Assembly (NCBI RefSeq): GCF_900155865.1 | Contig: NZ_LT707006.1 | Location: forward strand, 1,075,626 to 1,139,625 | DNA length: 64,000 bases | Reading direction: 5' to 3' | From: Bacteroides bouchesdurhonensis | GTDB lineage: Bacteria; Bacteroidota; Bacteroidia; Bacteroidales; Bacteroidaceae | Shown here: in pieces, positions 27,213-38,100 of the stretch | Position numbering within the stretch: position 1 is the stretch's first letter | Layout of the letters: each line of letters opens with the position of its first letter | The notes under the pieces: generated by a model | The model's input: only the letters and a program-made list of their open reading frames with translations | Database searches by the model: none | Told to the model about the DNA's origin: nothing | Made by a program: the position numbers and the translations under genes

Positions 27213-28130
27213 ATGCCTTTAAATTTACCTGATAGACTCCCTGCGATAGAATTGCTAAAGGAAGAAAATATTTTTGTGATCGATGCTTCCCGTGCTACGC
27301 AACAGGATATTCGTCCGCTACGGATTGTCATATTGAATCTAATGCCGTTGAAGATTACGACGGAGACAGATTTGGTTAGATTGCTTTCAAACACACCTCT
27401 TCAGGTGGAGATCTCATTTATGAAGATCAAGAGCCATACATCCAAAAATACTCCGGTAGAGCATATGAAAGCGTTCTATACGGATTTTGACCAGATGCGC
27501 GATGAGAAATATGACGGTATGATTATAACCGGAGCACCAGTAGAACAGATGGACTTCAAAGAGGTGACCTATTGGGATGAAATAACGGAGATATTTGATT
27601 GGGCGAAAACACATGTCACATCTACTCTGTATATATGCTGGGCGGCTCAGGCAGGACTGTATCATCATTACGGAGTGCCCAAATATTCTTTAGATCAGAA
27701 AATGTTTGGTATTTTTGAGCATTGTGTATTGGAACCATTGCATCCGATTTTTCGTGGATTCGATGATTGCTTCTATGTGCCTCATAGTCGTCATACGGAA
27801 GTGCGGAAAGAAGACATTCTGAAAGTTCCTGAACTTACTTTGCTTTCAGAGTCTGAGGAATCAGGCGTTTATATGGTGGTGGCTCGCGGTGGGCGTGAGT
27901 TCTTTGTGACCGGACATTCGGAGTATTCTCCTTTGACGTTGGATACGGAATATCGTCGTGATCTAAATAAAGGGCTACCTATTGAAATGCCTCGCAATTA
28001 TTATGTTGACAATGATCCGGAAAAAGGTCCATTGGTGCGTTGGCGAGCTCATGCCAACCTCTTATTCTCCAATTGGTTGAACTACTTTGTTTATCAGGAG
28101 ACTCCTTATAATATTAATGATATCGAATAA
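27213..28130 (+). CDS. metA: Homoserine O-acyltransferase (MetA), predicted acetyl-CoA type
   Basis: 305 residues from ATG 27213 ([15 protein letters not shown], the normal family start; an upstream in-frame start at 27159 is unlikely). The catalytic nucleophile is Cys142 in [10 protein letters not shown], and the conserved PHSRHTEVR and GHSEYSP segments carry the His and Glu. Residue 111 is Glu (GAPVEQM). In this family Glu at 111 goes with acetyl-CoA and Gly with succinyl-CoA, so O-acetylhomoserine is the predicted product. It commits homoserine to methionine. The next gene begins 6 bases after the stop, suggesting one operon. Confidence 0.92.
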   Translation: MPLNLPDRLPAIELLKEENIFVIDASRATQQDIRPLRIVILNLMPLKITTETDLVRLLSNTPLQVEISFMKIKSHTSKNTPVEHMKAFYTDFDQMRDEKYDGMIITGAPVEQMDFKEVTYWDEITEIFDWAKTHVTSTLYICWAAQAGLYHHYGVPKYSLDQKMFGIFEHCVLEPLHPIFRGFDDCFYVPHSRHTEVRKEDILKVPELTLLSESEESGVYMVVARGGREFFVTGHSEYSPLTLDTEYRRDLNKGLPIEMPRNYYVDNDPEKGPLVRWRAHANLLFSNWLNYFVYQETPYNINDIE

Positions 28131-28136
28131 TACTGA

Positions 28137-29966
28137 ATGGTTAAACAGCGTAAAATAGAACTTCTGGCTCCGGCGAAGAATCTGGAATGTGGTATCGAGG
28201 CTATCAATCATGGTGCGGATGCTGTCTATATCGGTGCACCTAAATTTGGTGCTCGTGCTGCTGCAGTGAATTCATTGGAAGACATTGAAACATTGGTAAA
28301 TCATGCTCACTTGTATAACGCCCGTATCTACGTCACTGTCAATACGATACTGAAAGAAGAAGAATTGAAGGAGACAGAAGAAATGATTCATGCCTTATAC
28401 CGGATTGGAGTCGATGCGCTGATTGTTCAGGATATGGGAATTACGAAACTGGATCTTCCGCCAATTCCCCTTCATGCCAGTACGCAGATGGATAACCGTA
28501 CACCGGAAAAGGTTAAATTCTTGTGGAAAGCTGGATTTCGTCAGGTAGTGTTGGCGCGTGAATTGTCGATTCGGGAAATTAAAAAGATACATGAAACCTG
28601 TCCGGAAGTTCCTTTAGAGATATTTGTTCATGGTGCTCTTTGTGTGAGTTACAGTGGGCAGTGCTACGTTAGTCAAGCTTGTTTCGGACGTAGTGCAAAT
28701 CGTGGAGAATGTGCGCAATTTTGTCGGTTGCCTTTCAATCTGGTCGATGCCGAAGGAAAGGTAATTGTAAAAAATAAGCACTTGCTTTCTTTGAAAGATC
28801 TGAATCAGAGCGATGAACTGGAACAACTTCTGGATGCCGGTGCTTCTTCCTTTAAAATAGAAGGTCGTTTGAAAGATGTCTCATACGTGAAAAACGTGAC
28901 AGCTGCCTATCGGCAAAAACTGGATGCCATCTTTGTCCGTCGTTCCGAATATGTACGTGCTTCTTCGGGGACATCCCGTTTTGAATTTCAGCCACAATTG
29001 AACAAAAGTTTCAGTCGGGGATTTACTCATTACTTTTTGCATGGTCGTGACCGGGATATTTTTTCTTTTGATACACCGAAATCATTAGGAGAGGAGATGG
29101 GAACAATGAAAGAAGCCCGTAGCAATTATCTGACAGTTGCCGGGTTGAAATCATTTAACAATGGAGATGGCGTTTGCTATATAGATGAACAGGGACGTTT
29201 GCAGGGATTTCGTATCAACCGGGTGGATGGTAATAAACTTTATCCACAGGAAATGCCGCGTATCAAACCTCGAACTGTCCTTTATCGTAATTTTGATCAA
29301 GAGTTTGAACGGTTGCTTTCCCGTAAATCGGCCGAGCGCAAGATAGCCGTTGATATCCTTCTTGCTGATAATAATTTCGGATTCTCTTTGACTTTCACCG
29401 ATGAAGATGATAATAGCATTACACTTTCCATTCACCGTGACAAAGAACCGGCTCGTACCCCACAGGAGGAGAATCTGAAGACGCAACTGGGCAAATTGGG
29501 TAATACCCCATTTGAAGCGAAAAAGATAGAAATCTCTTTTGCGAAGAATTGGTTCCTTCCGGCTTCTGTGCTAGCTGATTTTCGTCGTCAGGCGGTAGAA
29601 AAGCTGATTGCTGCCAGAAAGATCAATTATCGTCAAGAGTTGGCAGTGTGGAAACAAACTACTCATGCTTTTCCTCAAACCACTTTGACGTATCTGGGAA
29701 ATGTGATGAATACACGTGCTGTTTCTTTTTATCAGGATCATGGAGTGCAACGTGTTGCTGAAGCTTACGAAAAAACACAGCTAGAAGATGCTATATTGAT
29801 GTTTTGTAAACATTGTTTGCGTTATAGTATGGGTTGGTGTCCTATTCATCAACGGGAGAGATCACCTTATAAAGAGCCTTACTATCTGGTATCGAACGAT
29901 GGAAAGCACTTCCGTCTTGAGTTCGATTGTAAGAATTGTCAAATGAAAGTAAAAGCTGCACAATGA
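28137..29966 (+). CDS. U32-family protein (RlhA-like, 23S rRNA C2501 hydroxylation)
   Basis: 609 residues. The N-terminal KIELLAPAKNLECGIEAINH and GADAVYIGAPKFGARA, and the cysteine cluster GALCVSYSGQCYVSQACFG, CAQFCRLPF mark peptidase family U32. The E. coli member of this length class, RlhA, is known to hydroxylate C2501 of 23S rRNA using prephenate. The C-terminal ~60 residues carry another cysteine set (MFCKHCLRYSMGWCPIH and DCKNCQMK) that may bind iron-sulfur or zinc. It lies just after metA. Its stop overlaps the next start in ATGA, so the two are translationally coupled. Confidence 0.85.
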   Translation: MVKQRKIELLAPAKNLECGIEAINHGADAVYIGAPKFGARAAAVNSLEDIETLVNHAHLYNARIYVTVNTILKEEELKETEEMIHALYRIGVDALIVQDMGITKLDLPPIPLHASTQMDNRTPEKVKFLWKAGFRQVVLARELSIREIKKIHETCPEVPLEIFVHGALCVSYSGQCYVSQACFGRSANRGECAQFCRLPFNLVDAEGKVIVKNKHLLSLKDLNQSDELEQLLDAGASSFKIEGRLKDVSYVKNVTAAYRQKLDAIFVRRSEYVRASSGTSRFEFQPQLNKSFSRGFTHYFLHGRDRDIFSFDTPKSLGEEMGTMKEARSNYLTVAGLKSFNNGDGVCYIDEQGRLQGFRINRVDGNKLYPQEMPRIKPRTVLYRNFDQEFERLLSRKSAERKIAVDILLADNNFGFSLTFTDEDDNSITLSIHRDKEPARTPQEENLKTQLGKLGNTPFEAKKIEISFAKNWFLPASVLADFRRQAVEKLIAARKINYRQELAVWKQTTHAFPQTTLTYLGNVMNTRAVSFYQDHGVQRVAEAYEKTQLEDAILMFCKHCLRYSMGWCPIHQRERSPYKEPYYLVSNDGKHFRLEFDCKNCQMKVKAAQ

Positions 29967-30997
29967 GCATATTCCACTACAGAGTAGCACAGAGTGTCAC
30001 GAAGGTTGATTCGTTGAAGAAGAAACCTAGTGCCAATTTTTGCCGTTATGTAATGAATTTGCTGTTTTGTCTGTTATTTCTTTCATCATGTTTTTACTCC
30101 CGTCCCGATCTGTCTTCGGAGGAGATTCCGCAGAAAATAAAAGACTCTTTGGATTATCTTTACGAACGGCATTATACTTGGAATACAAACCTAGAAGTAA
30201 TGGTAGATTCTTCCATATTGGAGTGTTTACCTATTAAAGAAAAGTACATCACATTATATAGGGGAGATCGTGTTGTAGTAGCCGAATTTGCTGTCCACCC
30301 TGCTGATAGTATAGATACTGTCTGGGTGAAACTGGCGCATACACAGGATGAACAAGGTTGGATACGGGAGACGGAACTGAAAAAAGCTTTTGCGCCTACC
30401 GATAGTATTTCGCAAGCGATTCACCTTTTTAGTAATACTCATGCCTCCTATTTTGTGATTATCTTTGCATTGTTTGTTGGGGTATATCTGTTCCGTGTCT
30501 TTCGTCGTAAACAATTGCAGTTGGTTTACTTCAATGATATTGCCAGTGTTTATCCGTTGTTTTTGTGTTTGTTGATGGCTTTTAGTGCCACAATTTATGA
30601 ATCGGTACAAGTTTTCGTTCCGGGAACGTGGGAACATTTCTATTATAATCCGACGTTATCTCCTTTTAAAGTTCCTTTTATACTTTCTATTTTCTTGTTG
30701 AGTATCTGGCTTTTCTTGATTGTTGCTTTGGCGGTACTCGATGATCTGTTCCGTCAATTAACTCCGGCAACAGCTATATTCTATTTGCTGGGACTGATGT
30801 CTTGTTGCATTTTCTGTTATTTCTTCTTTATCTTGATGACTCATATTTATATTGGTTATTTATTCCTGGCATTTTTCGTCTGGGTATTTGCCAAGAAAGT
30901 ACATCGAAATATTGGTTATAGATATCGATGCGGTCATTGTGGAGAGAAAATAAAAGAGAAAGGTGTGTGTCCACATTGTGGCGCGATCAATGAATGA
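29963..30997 (+). CDS. Membrane protein with SH3-like region and C-terminal zinc ribbon
   Basis: 344 residues. The start is ATG 29963, overlapping the previous stop (ATGA). The N-terminus resembles a lipoprotein or membrane anchor (NLLFCLLFLSSCFYSR). Residues ~60-130 look like a bacterial SH3-type fold (YITLYRGDRVVVAEFAVHPA, GWIRETELKKAF). Four to five TM segments follow (ASYFVIIFALFVGVYLFRVF; VPFILSIFLLSIWLFLIVAL; FYLLGLMSCCIFCYFFFI). The end is a zinc ribbon CGHCGEKIKEKGVCPHCG. I do not recognise a described function. Coupling to the U32 gene is the main clue. Confidence 0.75.
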   Translation: MSIFHYRVAQSVTKVDSLKKKPSANFCRYVMNLLFCLLFLSSCFYSRPDLSSEEIPQKIKDSLDYLYERHYTWNTNLEVMVDSSILECLPIKEKYITLYRGDRVVVAEFAVHPADSIDTVWVKLAHTQDEQGWIRETELKKAFAPTDSISQAIHLFSNTHASYFVIIFALFVGVYLFRVFRRKQLQLVYFNDIASVYPLFLCLLMAFSATIYESVQVFVPGTWEHFYYNPTLSPFKVPFILSIFLLSIWLFLIVALAVLDDLFRQLTPATAIFYLLGLMSCCIFCYFFFILMTHIYIGYLFLAFFVWVFAKKVHRNIGYRYRCGHCGEKIKEKGVCPHCGAINE

Positions 30998-31041
30998 TGT
31001 CATATTTACCTAATCCTTACATTTTAATAATCGATTGAATA

Positions 31042-31557
31042 ATGAGAATCAGCGCTACTGAACCGAAAGATCTTCCTATCGTAATGAATATTTATGATTA
31101 TGCACGTACCTTTATGCGTGCAAATGGAAATACTACTCAATGGATGGATGGTTATCCTTCCGAGACTTTGATTCGCCAAGAAATCGAAGACGGTCATAGT
31201 TTTGTTTGTACGGATGAACAAGGTGAAATTCTAGGAACTTTTTGTTTTATATTGGGAGAAGATCCTACCTATCAGCATATCTATGATGGTGCTTGGCTCA
31301 ATGATGAACCTTACGGAGTGATTCATCGAATGGCAACAAGCGGTAAACAAAGAGGGGTGTCGGAAGCTTGTTTAGATTGGTGCTTTCAACGTTGTGGTAA
31401 TATTCGTGTGGATACACATCGTGATAATAAAGTGATGCAACACATTTTGACGAAGCATGGCTTTCAGCGTTGTGGCATTATTTACGTGAAAAATGGTACA
31501 GAACGTATTGCTTATCAGGTGTATTTACCTCCTAGTATGAGCGTAGAAGGCAAATAA
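31042..31557 (+). CDS. GNAT-family N-acetyltransferase
   Basis: 171 residues. It shows the GNAT layout: MRISATEPKDLPIVMNIYDY, a central GEILGTFCFILGEDPTYQHI, then YGVIHRMATSGKQRGVSEAC (the acetyl-CoA loop, with a reduced R/Q-x-x-G motif), and LTKHGFQRCGIIYV near the end. Substrate unknown; small-molecule acetylation is likely. It starts 44 bases after the zinc-ribbon gene and may be the last gene of the metA cluster. Confidence 0.85.
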   Translation: MRISATEPKDLPIVMNIYDYARTFMRANGNTTQWMDGYPSETLIRQEIEDGHSFVCTDEQGEILGTFCFILGEDPTYQHIYDGAWLNDEPYGVIHRMATSGKQRGVSEACLDWCFQRCGNIRVDTHRDNKVMQHILTKHGFQRCGIIYVKNGTERIAYQVYLPPSMSVEGK

Positions 31558-31892
31558 TATATTCTTCTTTCAGAGTGATTGAATACTTCGGAATATTTTA
31601 GCATTTAGGTTCCTAACTTGTATTGCTTTATATTGATCTCCATAAGAGTGATAAAAAGAAACTCTATTTTTGCATGCTTTGCTCAATATTTCGCAACCGT
31701 TGCTCTAAAGTAGCATATTTTCGTCTTTTTCTTTTAAAGACGTTCGTAGAGTTCGCTGATCTTTTCAATCGGATTGTAATTATTTGTTCTTTTCTTCTTA
31801 TACCTAAAAATAATTCTTTTGTCATTTAGTTCATAACTATTCCAGAATGAGTCAAATTATTCCGGTTTAAGATAATTCTAATCAATGAAACA
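31558..31892. other. Intergenic region between convergent genes
   Basis: No confident gene. A 53-codon minus-strand frame (31664-31825) encodes a very basic peptide (RLKRSANSTNVFKRKRRKYA) without a ribosome-binding site or recognisable family. It is treated as chance or remnant. Confidence 0.4.
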
Positions 31893-33326
31893 TCATTCTT
31901 TTTTTTCTAATGCATCATGGATTTGATTGTAGAAATCGTCACCTTCGCTTAGGTCCTTTAACTTGTTAATCAGTATCTTACCGTCGGGACTTACAAGCAT
32001 ATAGTGTGGAAACATGTATATACTATAGGCTTTATAAATATCTTCGTGTAGACTCTTGCATGCTTTGATGTGATTACCACCAATCTCATAGTATTTTATG
32101 GCATTATGCCATTGCTCTTTATCTTGATCTATTGAAACGCAAAGTAATGTAATACCATTCTGCTCAGTAAATCTTTCCATTTCTTTTCCAAATTTTTTAG
32201 AATTACTCACGCATGGTCCACAAGTGCTGAACCAGAAATCCACAAGTACAGGCTTTCCTTTGAACTTTGTTAGTAATTCTTGGAATGTCTTAATACTATC
32301 TCCATTTTCCACAAATGAAACATTCTTATCGAAATCGCTATTAGCTTTTGCATAGAAATGGTCTATTGCTTTTATAAATGGAATGAAAGTCGTTTTGAAA
32401 CCTTCATTAGGGTATGTAGTCAGAAATTCATTTATATATTTCTTCAGTATCTTCTCAAATCGTTTGTTGTTTAAGGCTTCCATAAACAAAGCTTGTGCCC
32501 AAAATGCTTGTTTTACTTTTTTGTTTTTTATTAATCGCACATTATTGAATAAATAGTCATAATATTCCTGAGCGGTTTTAAAGTTACAAACTTTTCCGTC
32601 TGTTGCTGATTTGAGAGCTGCGGCTATTTCTACATAGGGTTTAAAGTATTGTGAAGGTATCATCTGTGTTGTTAGTGGATAATCTTTGTATATTTTGGAC
32701 CACTCTTTCATATAATCGTCATACATCTGCTTTTCGTTTCTGGAACAATCACTAAAATTTGCTCTTATCACTTTAGCCATTGATCCCATCCAATATAATT
32801 CCAAATCCAGTTCTATGAACTTTCTCATAGCCTGGCTCATCTCTAATTTCTCAAATTGTTTCTTATCCGCCATTAGCAAAGCATCGAAGTTAGCGCGCAT
32901 CTTGGCACCAATCGTATCAAGTGGAGTGGCTTTATAATCTCTCACAAATTCATACTTATAAAAATTCTTATCCCGAAATACTTTGTTTCTCAACATCTGT
33001 ACAGGATCACTGATCTGAATGATAGGATCAGCTCCATAATCGAAACATATGGAATAATTTTTACCTGGCTCCACGATGACATTACAAAATGTTTTCCCAT
33101 GTTGTAAATAGACAGATGATAAATCATTTATCTCCAGTTGCAGTGTCGCTTTTTTCCCTTCTGTAGCATATAATGTATCCGTAAATCCTAATGTGATGCC
33201 CTCTATCGGCGGTGCTACAAAGATAACTGAGTCTTGGGTTTTCCGTAAACTAATCTCAATAGACGTTTTTTCTGCCCCATAACTTAACGTTGTAGCAGTA
33301 ATAAATAGTAATAGTAACTTCTTCAT
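31893..33326 (-). CDS. TlpA-like periplasmic thioredoxin-fold protein
   Basis: 477 residues with a signal peptide (KLLLLFITATTLSYG). The N-terminal ~330 residues form the long helical region seen in Bacteroides TlpA-like proteins (DUF4369/5106 style). The C-terminal ~140 residues are a thioredoxin fold with the redox motif FSTCGPC (KPVLVDFWFSTCGPC) and the cis-Pro loop YMFPHYMLVSPDGKI. It is probably a periplasmic or membrane-facing disulfide reductase. It is monocistronic, with nothing nearby that names a partner. Confidence 0.85.
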   Translation of the reverse strand: MKKLLLLFITATTLSYGAEKTSIEISLRKTQDSVIFVAPPIEGITLGFTDTLYATEGKKATLQLEINDLSSVYLQHGKTFCNVIVEPGKNYSICFDYGADPIIQISDPVQMLRNKVFRDKNFYKYEFVRDYKATPLDTIGAKMRANFDALLMADKKQFEKLEMSQAMRKFIELDLELYWMGSMAKVIRANFSDCSRNEKQMYDDYMKEWSKIYKDYPLTTQMIPSQYFKPYVEIAAALKSATDGKVCNFKTAQEYYDYLFNNVRLIKNKKVKQAFWAQALFMEALNNKRFEKILKKYINEFLTTYPNEGFKTTFIPFIKAIDHFYAKANSDFDKNVSFVENGDSIKTFQELLTKFKGKPVLVDFWFSTCGPCVSNSKKFGKEMERFTEQNGITLLCVSIDQDKEQWHNAIKYYEIGGNHIKACKSLHEDIYKAYSIYMFPHYMLVSPDGKILINKLKDLSEGDDFYNQIHDALEKKE

Positions 33327-33843
33327 TAGTATATTATAAAGTGTTTGTTAATATGATTATAAGGCTGTTCTTTATTAAATCTCATACCAGTCTTGGTAAG
33401 CCATAAGTCTGCTGATTATCACCATTCGGTATTTCTATATCACCACTGAGAGAAGATATTTTTTCCATTGGGATTGTCCGAAAAGGATGACCGGACAGAT
33501 TGATATAAAAAATAAGATTATGTAAATCATAACATCTATAAATGTACGGTTGTACAAAAATAGAGAAATAAGATGAAAGTTTCTCTTTTTCTTTCTAATT
33601 ATATTGGTAATTAAGGTCTTTTATGTAATCATTGACTTTCTATGATATTACAATGAAAAGTGAGTGGTACTATAATAATGTGAGATTCTTTCTAATGTTC
33701 CTTTTTCTAAATAGAAAGTCAAAGAAAAGTAGTTTTTGGAGATCAAATCAGTTGCAACTTAATCATAGTCTGATCTCTATTAGCCGGAACTCTGGTGAAC
33801 TGAGAGACTATGATAAGTTTGCATCTGATGTATAGAGGTACTG
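33327..33843. other. Intergenic region upstream of the TlpA-like gene
   Basis: AT-rich and without a confident gene. A 71-codon minus-strand frame without a start codon (33382-33594) reads sensibly towards its end (INLSGHPFRTIPMEKI, then IPNGDNQQTYGLPRLV, stop). It may be the 3' remnant of a lost gene. Confidence 0.35.
33382..33594 (-). pseudogene. Possible gene remnant upstream of the TlpA-like gene
   Basis: An open frame of 71 codons with no usable ATG at its beginning. The last ~45 residues have protein-like composition (NLSGHPFRTIPMEKISSLSG, DIEIPNGDNQQTYGLPRLV). It ends 55 bases before the TlpA-like start on the same strand. The family is not recognised, and chance cannot be excluded. 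Confidence 0.2.
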
Positions 33844-35136
33844 CTAAGGTTTTAATTGTCCCGAAACTCTCATATATTCCGATTCATAAATCTTATACTG
33901 AGTCTTTGCTTCAATCTGGTTACTGTATGCTTCTTGCCATTGTGCCTGTGCATCTAATAAATCGGTTAATGTGCACATGCTTACATCGTAACTGTTTTGC
34001 ATATTACGTAAGTTTTCAGCTGCTTGTGACATTCCGATATTGGCAGTTTCTACTAGATTGTAACTATCTGCTATATTCTGAATAGCCTGTTGCAGTTCTA
34101 TATTGAGTAAACGTTCGTTTCTCTGCAAGTCCAACTGAGCATTTTGGTAATTCAGTTTAGCTTTCTTTATTCCTTTCAGCCCTTTTCCCCATCTGAAAAG
34201 AGGAACGCTGATAGATGCCATTAGCATGGGAGATCCATCTTTATATTCCTGTTTGAAGGGCGTTCCGTCTTCCGCTTGTCCGGCAAGTTTGAGGTTACCG
34301 TAGTAAGAATATTGAGCGGAAATTCCGAAAGTCGGGAGGATATCGGCACGTGCCACTTTGATTTGCTGCTTTTGGGCTTCTACCTGATTTAAAAGTAATC
34401 TGTATTCGGGACGCATAAGAATGCTACTTTCCAATTGCTGAGGTGAGGTGATTTCTATATTTGTCTCAGTAGCTTGGATGGTGGTATGAATATCAACTCC
34501 TAATGTACTACATAAAGACATTCGGCAAAGTTCAACTCCATTTTTAGCTTTCTTCAATTGATAAAGTATCTGGCTACGTTTGGAATCTACCCGTAACAGG
34601 TCAGCCTGAGTAGCCATTTGGACTTCCACACTCTTGGCTATTTGATGATGCAATTCGTCCAGTTGCTTTTGATAAGCTTCCAGTAGTTTAACTTTTTCCC
34701 CCACAGCAATGTATGTCCAATAAGCATTATCAGCTTCGGCGATAATATCCATCTCCGTTTTCCGGAGTGATTCTTCTGCACAATCTACACCAATTTTGGC
34801 AAGTTTGTTGGAAGCAACGATTTTTCCACCGGTAAATATGGGTTGAGTCAAGGTGAGCCCTGCCAGATACGTTCCACGCATTTGCAGTTCTGCACCCATT
34901 AGGTCCATATCTTTGCGGTAGATGCCGGTCAGTGAACCTTCCAGTTCGGGAAGATATGCGGCGAAGGCGATTTCTTTATCTAGTTTCGCCTGTCTGTAAG
35001 AGTTTTCCGCTATCTTCATTTCTTCATTATTCTTCAATGCCATTTTCCGGCATTCTGCTTGAGAAAGTTGAAGTTGGGCGAAGGCAGGCAGATTGACTGC
35101 CAGCCCCAATGCTATCCATAAAATAGTCCTTTTCAT
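33844..35136 (-). CDS. TolC-family outer-membrane efflux protein
   Basis: 430 residues with a signal peptide (ILWIALGLAVNLPAFAQ) and the OEP repeats: LSQAECRKMALKNNEEMKIA, a first long helix pair, then PEYRLLLNQVEAQKQQIKVA, PTFGISAQYSYYGN and a second helical half ending ESEYMRVSGQLKP. By family it forms the trimeric outer-membrane channel of a tripartite pump. It is the last gene of an operon in the order MFP, RND, OMF, with 18 bases to the RND gene. Confidence 0.93.
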   Translation of the reverse strand: MKRTILWIALGLAVNLPAFAQLQLSQAECRKMALKNNEEMKIAENSYRQAKLDKEIAFAAYLPELEGSLTGIYRKDMDLMGAELQMRGTYLAGLTLTQPIFTGGKIVASNKLAKIGVDCAEESLRKTEMDIIAEADNAYWTYIAVGEKVKLLEAYQKQLDELHHQIAKSVEVQMATQADLLRVDSKRSQILYQLKKAKNGVELCRMSLCSTLGVDIHTTIQATETNIEITSPQQLESSILMRPEYRLLLNQVEAQKQQIKVARADILPTFGISAQYSYYGNLKLAGQAEDGTPFKQEYKDGSPMLMASISVPLFRWGKGLKGIKKAKLNYQNAQLDLQRNERLLNIELQQAIQNIADSYNLVETANIGMSQAAENLRNMQNSYDVSMCTLTDLLDAQAQWQEAYSNQIEAKTQYKIYESEYMRVSGQLKP

Positions 35137-35154
35137 ATACTCAGGGATATTCTT

Positions 35155-38100
35155 TTATTCATTAGTAGTTTTAGTTGTTTTAGGTCGTGTACGAGGTGGT
35201 GTGATATGGAAGAAAGCCGTATAGAACAGAGGCAAAAGTGCCAGTGTAATAATGGTTCCCATAGCAAGACCACTCATAATGGTGACCGCCATCGAAGCGT
35301 ACATTGGGTCTGTGACTAATGGCAACATACCAAGAATCGTGGTAACAGAGGCCATTATAACCGGGCGAGTACGTGAGACTGTCGCATTGATTACCGCATC
35401 ATAAGGATGTTGTTGCTCTTCGTTGATGAGACGTGTAATTTCGTCCACCAGAACGATGGCATTTTTAATCATCATTCCCATCAATCCCATCACCCCGATA
35501 ATTGCCATAAATGTGAATGGTTGTTTGCTTAGGAGCAATGCCGGAGTGATGCCGCAGAGAACGAACGGAAAGCAAAGCAAGATGAGAATCACTTTCTTCC
35601 AGTTGCTAAATAGCAATAATAAGATGGTTAGAATGATGAATAGAGTAATTGGTCCGTACTTCATCAATCCTTCCATGGAATCACCCTGTTTGGCAATTTC
35701 TCCTGACCAGCCCATAGTATAACCTTCCGGTAACTTAATCATGTTGATTTGGTCTTCAATATCTGCTTTCACTTTGGCAGGAGTTGCTTCCCATTGTGTA
35801 TAGTCCGGATCACATTCTGCTTCAATATGACGCGAACCGTTCACGCGAAGTATCATCTGTTCTTCCCAGCCAAGGTCGATATTACGGGTGACATTACTCA
35901 TAGGTGCACTTTTATACATATCATCCTGAATGGCATCGGAGCTTTTGCTACCTGTAATCAGTTGGTTGATATCGTTATCGTCCACCTTAATATTAATGTC
36001 TGTCCATACCGGAATATCGTTCAGATCTTGAATCTTACTTCCGTCTGCATTGCGAATACGGAAGTTGAGCATTACTTGCTGGTCTTGATCATTGATCACT
36101 CCACAAACCATTCCGTCGGTAGCTGCCTGTAATGCGTTCCCAATATTAGCACGACTGATGCTCGAACGGCGTGCTTCTTGTTCCATGTATTGGGCGGTTA
36201 GTGCTTTGCCTGTCGGCTTCCAGTTGTTTTGTACCGAATAGGTATCTACATATTTGCATTTACGCATAATCTCTTCAGCTTGTCCGGCAAGATCACGGAG
36301 CACGGCAGGGTCGGGTCCTGTAAATTCCACCTCGACAGTGTGCGTGCTTGATATAGAGAAGTTGTATTTACGTGCACGGATATAGGCATCGGGATAACGT
36401 TCGCGCAGTTGTTGGCGTATTTTGGGAAGTTCTTCTACCACTGTCTCATAATCGGGACAGTCGATAATCAGCTCCCCGTAACAACCTCCACCACTTGTCA
36501 TGGGACGAACCAGGCAATAGCGGGCAGGTGCACTTCCCATTGAAGCGGCTACTCGTTCTACGTTCGGGTTTTCCTTCACCAGTTTGCTCATTTCCAATAA
36601 GTCCAGTTTCACTTGCTCTGGATTAGTCTGATAAGGGGTAAAATATTCGATGACGAATTGTTTGTAACTAAAGTCAGGAAAGAACAAATTTTTGATCTTG
36701 GTCATACCGAGGAATGAGGCTATCAACACTACCACTGAGATACCTATAGTCAGCTTTTTATAATTAATTAGTTTGATGATAATCTTTCTGACGACTTGTT
36801 GCATCTTGCCAATTTGCTCTTCATATCCTACTTTGCGTACATGAAGTGGCAATATGTATTTGGTAAACATCGGGACTTGGGTCAGTGCTAATATCCAACT
36901 GACGAGCAGACTGACACAAAGCACAAGGAATAAGTCCCGGGCATATTCTCCGGCGGTATCTTTGGATAAGAATACGTTCAGGAATGCAGAAGCTGCAATT
37001 AGGGTTGCTCCTAATAACGGCATAGCGGTTGCTTTACAAATACGATAAAGATAGACTTTCGGTCCTAGCCCTCGTGTCCGGTCTACCAAGATACCGTCGA
37101 TGATAACAATGGCATTATCGACAAGCATACCCATTGCAATAATAAAGGCACCCAATGAAATACGCTGCAACGTTGTGCCGCACATCAGCAGGATGGGGAA
37201 GGAGCCGGCAATAGTCAATACTAAACCGGCACCGATAATCAATCCGCTTCGGAGACCCATTGTGAAGATGAGGGCAATGATAACAATAAGAACGGATTCC
37301 ACCAAATTGACCATGAAGGAACTAATTGCTTCGTCTACTTTATCCGGTTGGAAAAAGATTTTCTCCATATCCATTCCTACCGGTACATTGGGCATGATTT
37401 CTTTCAGTTTGGCTTCCACTGCTTTTCCAACATCCGGCACGATAGCATCGTTTTCCATAGAGATGCAAATAGCCAATGCTTGTTCACCGTCTACAAAGAA
37501 GCCATTCTCTTGCGGATCTTTATAGGTACGCTCTACTTCTGCAATGTCACCGATACGCATTTGCTTTCCGTCTAAAGTCTGGACAATCAGATTCTTGACA
37601 TCTTCCACGCTCTGTGAACGATTGGTGATTCGTAGCTGTATCTTCTGGTCACCGTCCTGATAGTTTCCTGCATCCACTGTTTTAGTAGCGTCTTGCAGCA
37701 CACTCATGATTTGTGTCGGGATAATACCGTTGCGGGCTATCTTTTCTTTTGATAAGGTAATGTTGATTACTTCATCCCGGTTACCATAAATGTTGATTCT
37801 CTTTACGCCTTTGACACCAAGTAATTCTCGGCGGATCATCTTGGCGTACTTGTACATTTCCGGATATTCGTAACCGTCGGAAGTCAGTGCATAGAACATG
37901 CCGTAGACATCCATCATATCGTCAATTACAATCGGTTCATAACATCCTTGCGGTAGTTTGTTTACGGCACCGCTTACTTTACGGCGGAGTTGGTCGAAAT
38001 GCTGTTCGATAGCTGTCATCAGTACTGTTTCCTGAAATTCAACAGTAATCTGTGCCATTCCTTTGGTACATTCCGAACTGATTTTCTTTACGTTAGGGAT

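Noticed and set aside
31664..31825. 53-codon very basic minus-strand frame
   Set aside because: No ribosome-binding site, no family, biased composition; kept only as a note.
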